Shown here piece by piece: positions 6,687 to 9,287 of a stretch of 9,287 nucleotides of DNA. A program made the position numbers and the translations under genes. Positions within the stretch are counted from its first letter, which is position 1. Every line of letters starts with the position of its first letter. The notes beneath the pieces were generated by a model. It was given only the letters and a program-made list of their open reading frames with translations, was not told the origin of the DNA and did no database searches. Source of the DNA: Pseudomonadota bacterium. Its GTDB lineage: Bacteria; Pseudomonadota; Alphaproteobacteria; Rhizobiales; Hyphomicrobiaceae. The stretch covers positions 1 to 9,287 of the forward strand of contig QGVC01000119.1 in the NCBI GenBank assembly GCA_003242645.1, in the 5' to 3' direction.

Positions 6687-6700
6687 GCCTCTCCTCGGTT

Positions 6701-6726
6701 CACTCGGCCCCGTAAGGCGCCGAGTG
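6701..6726 (+). terminator. Possible terminator hairpin after the thiol-redox operon
   Basis: CACTCGGC (6701-6708) and GCCGAGTG (6719-6726) form a perfect 8-bp GC-rich stem with a 10-nt loop, starting 15 nt after the dsbA-like stop codon. Only a short TTCT follows, without a proper T-run, so intrinsic termination would be weak. It could equally be an insertion-sequence relic. Confidence 0.35.
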
Positions 6727-6734
6727 TTCTCGCA

Positions 6735-6902
6735 ATGCGCAGATATATCGCGGAATTCCACTTCTGCTACAACAACAGGTCGGCGCTGGGAATTGCAGAC
6801 AAGGAGCGCACCACCAAGGCGGTTATCGGCGCGAACGGCAAGCGCCTGACCTATCGGCGTCTTACCAAACCGCTCGATACGAAGAACAGGAGGCTCTTTT
6901 GA
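6735..6902 (+). pseudogene. C-terminal remnant of an IS1595-type transposase
   Basis: A 55-codon open stretch ending in TGA reads MRRYIAEFHFCYNNRSALGI near its start and GKRLTYRRL later. The pattern RY-x-AEF-x-F-x-YN-x-R followed by ER..KA and GKRLTYR is typical of the C-terminal end of IS1595-family transposases. The catalytic core upstream is missing: the preceding bases are hairpin and intergenic sequence right after the dsbA-like gene. It is therefore a broken relic on the plus strand. No terminal inverted repeat could be recognised in the 49 bases between this stop and the end of the RND gene (6903-6951). Family assignment is by remembered motif, not by search. Confidence 0.65.
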
Positions 6903-6951
6903 TCGTTTTCGGGAATGCAGCTGAGCTGGCGCCTCCGCAGATCTTTGCGCG

Positions 6952-9287
6952 TCACTGATCGGCATTCGGAACGTCCGCTGTTGCAGGCTTCTCCCCGCCT
7001 CGTAAGACCACGTAGATCGCGGGGATGACAAGGACCGTCAGCGCCGTCGATGAAGCGAGGCCGAAGAGTAGCGAGATGGCGAGTCCCTGGAATATCGGGT
7101 CGGCAAGGATCACCGCAGCGCCAATCATGGCGGCCAGGGCAGTGAGCAGGATCGGTTTGAAGCGGATTGCGCCCGCTTCGAGCAGTACGTCGATTAGCGG
7201 GCGGCCCGGTTTGCGCGCATGCCGGATGAAGTCGACGAGCAAGATCGAGTTGCGCACGATGATGCCGGCAAGTGCAATGAAGCCTATCATCGAGGTCGCC
7301 GTGAACGGCGCCGCGAACAGCCAGTGACCTAGCATGATACCGATTAGCGTGAGCGGGATCGGCGTCAGGATCGCCAGCGGGAGCTTGAACGAGCGGAACT
7401 GGGCGACGACCAGAATGTAGATGCCGAGGATCGCAACGATGAAGGCGCCGCCCATGTCGCGAAACGTCACCCAAGTGACCTCCCATTCACCGTCCCAGAG
7501 CAGCGTTGGGGTACTTTCGTCATCGGGTTGGCCATGGAGCGCGATTGCCGGTTTTGGCACGTCGCCCCAGTCCGCCTTCTCGATTGCCTCGGCCACGGCC
7601 AGCATACCGTAGATCGGCGCCTCGAACGCACCGGCCAGTTCGCCTGTGACCATCTCCGCGGCTCGGCCGTTGTGGCGGAAGATCGGAAAGGACGCGCGCT
7701 CGTTCTGAACGCTTACGACATCACCAAGCTCAACGACGCTACGCTCACCAGGCAGAGCATTGGCGGGCACAGGTGTTGCCAGTGTCCGTTCGCTCACCAC
7801 TTTTTCGTTCGTTGCGGGTGCAAGACGAATCGGGATGGGATGGCGACCGCCGCCCCGGTGAGAGTAACCGACAACGGGGCCGGCGTAGAGCGCGCGCACC
7901 GTATCGTAGACGTCCGACTGCTCGACGCGATGATACTCGAGGTTGTCTTGATTAATAGCGAGCCGCACGCGCTGAGCCTGGACGCCGAAGGAGTCGTCTA
8001 CATCAACTATGAAAGGAACGCTTTCGAAAGCTTCGCGCACCTTGGTGGCGACCGCACGCCGGGTTTCCGGATCAGGTCCGTAAATCTCCGCCAGCAGCGT
8101 CGCGAGCACCGGGGGCCCCGGCGGTGGTTCGACCACTTTCACGGCGGTGCCTGTGGGCAGATCGAGGCCTTTGAGGCGCTCGCGCACATCGAGCGCGATC
8201 TCATGGCTCGTGCGGGCGCGGTCGTGCTTCGAGACCAGATTGACCTGCACATCGCCAAGCTCCGGCGACGATCGGATGTAGTAATGGCGCACAAGGCCGT
8301 TGAAATTGAATGGTGCCGCCGTACCTGCGTAGGTCTGAAACGAGGCGACCTCGGGCACTTCCGACAAACGCTGGACGATGGCTCCGAGCGCGCGGTCCGT
8401 CTCTTCGACCGAGGCTCCTTCCGGCAGATCGACGACGATCTGCAACTCGGTCTTGTTATCGAAGGGCAGGAGCTTGACCGTGACGTGCTTCGTGTAGAGC
8501 AGCGCCATTGATCCGAATGTTGCAAGGGCGACGATGGCAAGAAAGACCCATGACCGCCACCGCTTCACGAGTAGTGGTCGGGCAACTGCCATGTACGCGC
8601 GACCCAAGCCGCTGACATGGCTATCGCGATGCGCGTGAGACGGGCCGCCGTTCCCTGGTCCGCTGAACTTCATCATGAGCCACGGGGTCAGCATCACGGC
8701 GACGAAAAACGAAAACAGCATCGCTGCCGAGGCGTTGGTGGGGATGGGCGCCATGTAGGGCCCCATCATTCCGGAGACGAAAAGCATCGGCAGTAGCGCG
8801 GCGATGACCGTCAGTGTCGCAACGATCGTCGGGTTGCCGACTTCCGCCACGGCCTCGACGGCTGCTTGGCTGCGCGGGCGTCCGTCCTGCATCGCCCAAT
8901 GCCGTGCCACGTTCTCGATGACCACGATGGCGTCGTCGACGAGAATGCCGATGGAAAAGATTAGCGCGAACAGGCTCACCCGATTGATGGTGTAGCCCAT
9001 GATGTGCGAGGCGAAGAGTGTGAGCAGGATCGTGGTCGGAATGACGACGAGCGTCACGAGCGCTTCGCGCCAGCCAATTGCGAACCAGATCAGGAGAACA
9101 ATTGAGACGGTCGCCAGTCCGAGGTGGAACAGCAGCTCGTTTGCCTTCTCGTTCGCAGTTTCCCCGTAATTGCGCGTAATCGACATCTCCACGTCGGCAG
9201 GGAAGATGCTTCCGCGGACCTGCTCGAGCCGTTCAATGATCTTATCTGCTATGACGACCGCGTTGGTGCCGGGACGCTTTGCGATGG
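6952..9287 (-). CDS. RND-family efflux transporter permease (AcrB-like), N-terminus outside window
   Basis: A proton-driven inner-membrane efflux permease of the RND superfamily, which forms the inner part of a tripartite pump with a periplasmic adaptor and an outer-membrane channel. About 778 codons are visible. The frame is open to the right edge, where it reads AKRPGTNAVVIADKI; the first ~250-300 residues, including TM1, lie outside. Visible parts: the end of the first porter domain, TM2-TM6 with GILVDDAIVVIENVARH (the proton-relay Asp pair of TM4, near 8931-8936), the second periplasmic domain, and TM8-TM12 with ALAGIIVRNSILLVDFIRH. At the TM10 relay position where AcrB has Lys940 this protein has Arg (codon 7252-7254). 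It lacks CusA-type metal-site motifs in the visible part, so it looks closer to drug/organic (HAE-type) pumps than to heavy-metal pumps; substrate unknown. It ends 49 nt from an IS1595 relic and is convergent with the thiol-redox operon. The adaptor gene is presumably upstream, off-window. Confidence 0.94.
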   Translation of the reverse strand, partial: IAKRPGTNAVVIADKIIERLEQVRGSIFPADVEMSITRNYGETANEKANELLFHLGLATVSIVLLIWFAIGWREALVTLVVIPTTILLTLFASHIMGYTINRVSLFALIFSIGILVDDAIVVIENVARHWAMQDGRPRSQAAVEAVAEVGNPTIVATLTVIAALLPMLFVSGMMGPYMAPIPTNASAAMLFSFFVAVMLTPWLMMKFSGPGNGGPSHAHRDSHVSGLGRAYMAVARPLLVKRWRSWVFLAIVALATFGSMALLYTKHVTVKLLPFDNKTELQIVVDLPEGASVEETDRALGAIVQRLSEVPEVASFQTYAGTAAPFNFNGLVRHYYIRSSPELGDVQVNLVSKHDRARTSHEIALDVRERLKGLDLPTGTAVKVVEPPPGPPVLATLLAEIYGPDPETRRAVATKVREAFESVPFIVDVDDSFGVQAQRVRLAINQDNLEYHRVEQSDVYDTVRALYAGPVVGYSHRGGGRHPIPIRLAPATNEKVVSERTLATPVPANALPGERSVVELGDVVSVQNERASFPIFRHNGRAAEMVTGELAGAFEAPIYGMLAVAEAIEKADWGDVPKPAIALHGQPDDESTPTLLWDGEWEVTWVTFRDMGGAFIVAILGIYILVVAQFRSFKLPLAILTPIPLTLIGIMLGHWLFAAPFTATSMIGFIALAGIIVRNSILLVDFIRHARKPGRPLIDVLLEAGAIRFKPILLTALAAMIGAAVILADPIFQGLAISLLFGLASSTALTVLVIPAIYVVLRGGEKPATADVPNADQ

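Noticed and set aside
7528..8511. A 327-codon plus-strand open frame opposite the RND gene
   Set aside because: It lies entirely antisense to the well-supported RND permease; no family motifs, and long antisense frames are common in GC-rich coding DNA.

Overview
The window is GC-rich DNA, most likely from an alphaproteobacterium. Protein styles (TctE/QseC-type kinase, YkuD L,D-transpeptidase, TlpA and DsbA-like thiol enzymes) suggest a rhizobial-type host. This is inference from sequence style; no species is claimed. Broken restriction-modification and insertion-sequence remnants indicate an accessory region such as a plasmid or genomic island.

Layout from left to right: (1) a C-terminal-side piece of a type I methyltransferase HsdM (3 to about 422), cut off and fused to the first ~120 bp of an IS3-family element in opposite orientation (423-542). 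(2) A minus-strand two-component pair: response regulator (1949-2614) followed by sensor histidine kinase (594-1952), overlapping by GTGA. (3) A divergent intergenic region (2615-2747) with a perfect 17-bp palindrome that matches a PmrA/QseB-type box, CTTAAG-N5-CTTAAG. (4) A tight plus-strand four-gene operon: full-length DsbD (2748-4532), a TlpA-type thioredoxin on an Lgt-like membrane anchor (4534-5337), an L,D-transpeptidase lipoprotein (about 5348-6061) and a Tat-signal DsbA/DsbG-like protein (6063-6686). Gaps are 1, 10 and 1 nt. (5) A possible hairpin terminator and the C-terminal tail of an IS1595-type transposase (6735-6902). (6) A convergent minus-strand RND efflux pump permease (6952 to beyond the right edge).

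The central module reads as a regulated envelope thiol-redox system. DsbD would carry electrons from cytoplasmic thioredoxin across the inner membrane to the TlpA-like and DsbA/DsbG-like proteins. A cysteine-dependent peptidoglycan L,D-transpeptidase is encoded between those two. In E. coli, DsbD and DsbG keep the catalytic cysteine of L,D-transpeptidases reduced, so the operon may be a self-contained version of that protection pathway under its own two-component control. This is an inference. The module also resembles Scs (suppressor of copper sensitivity) gene sets. IS remnants on both sides suggest it was acquired or rearranged as a unit.
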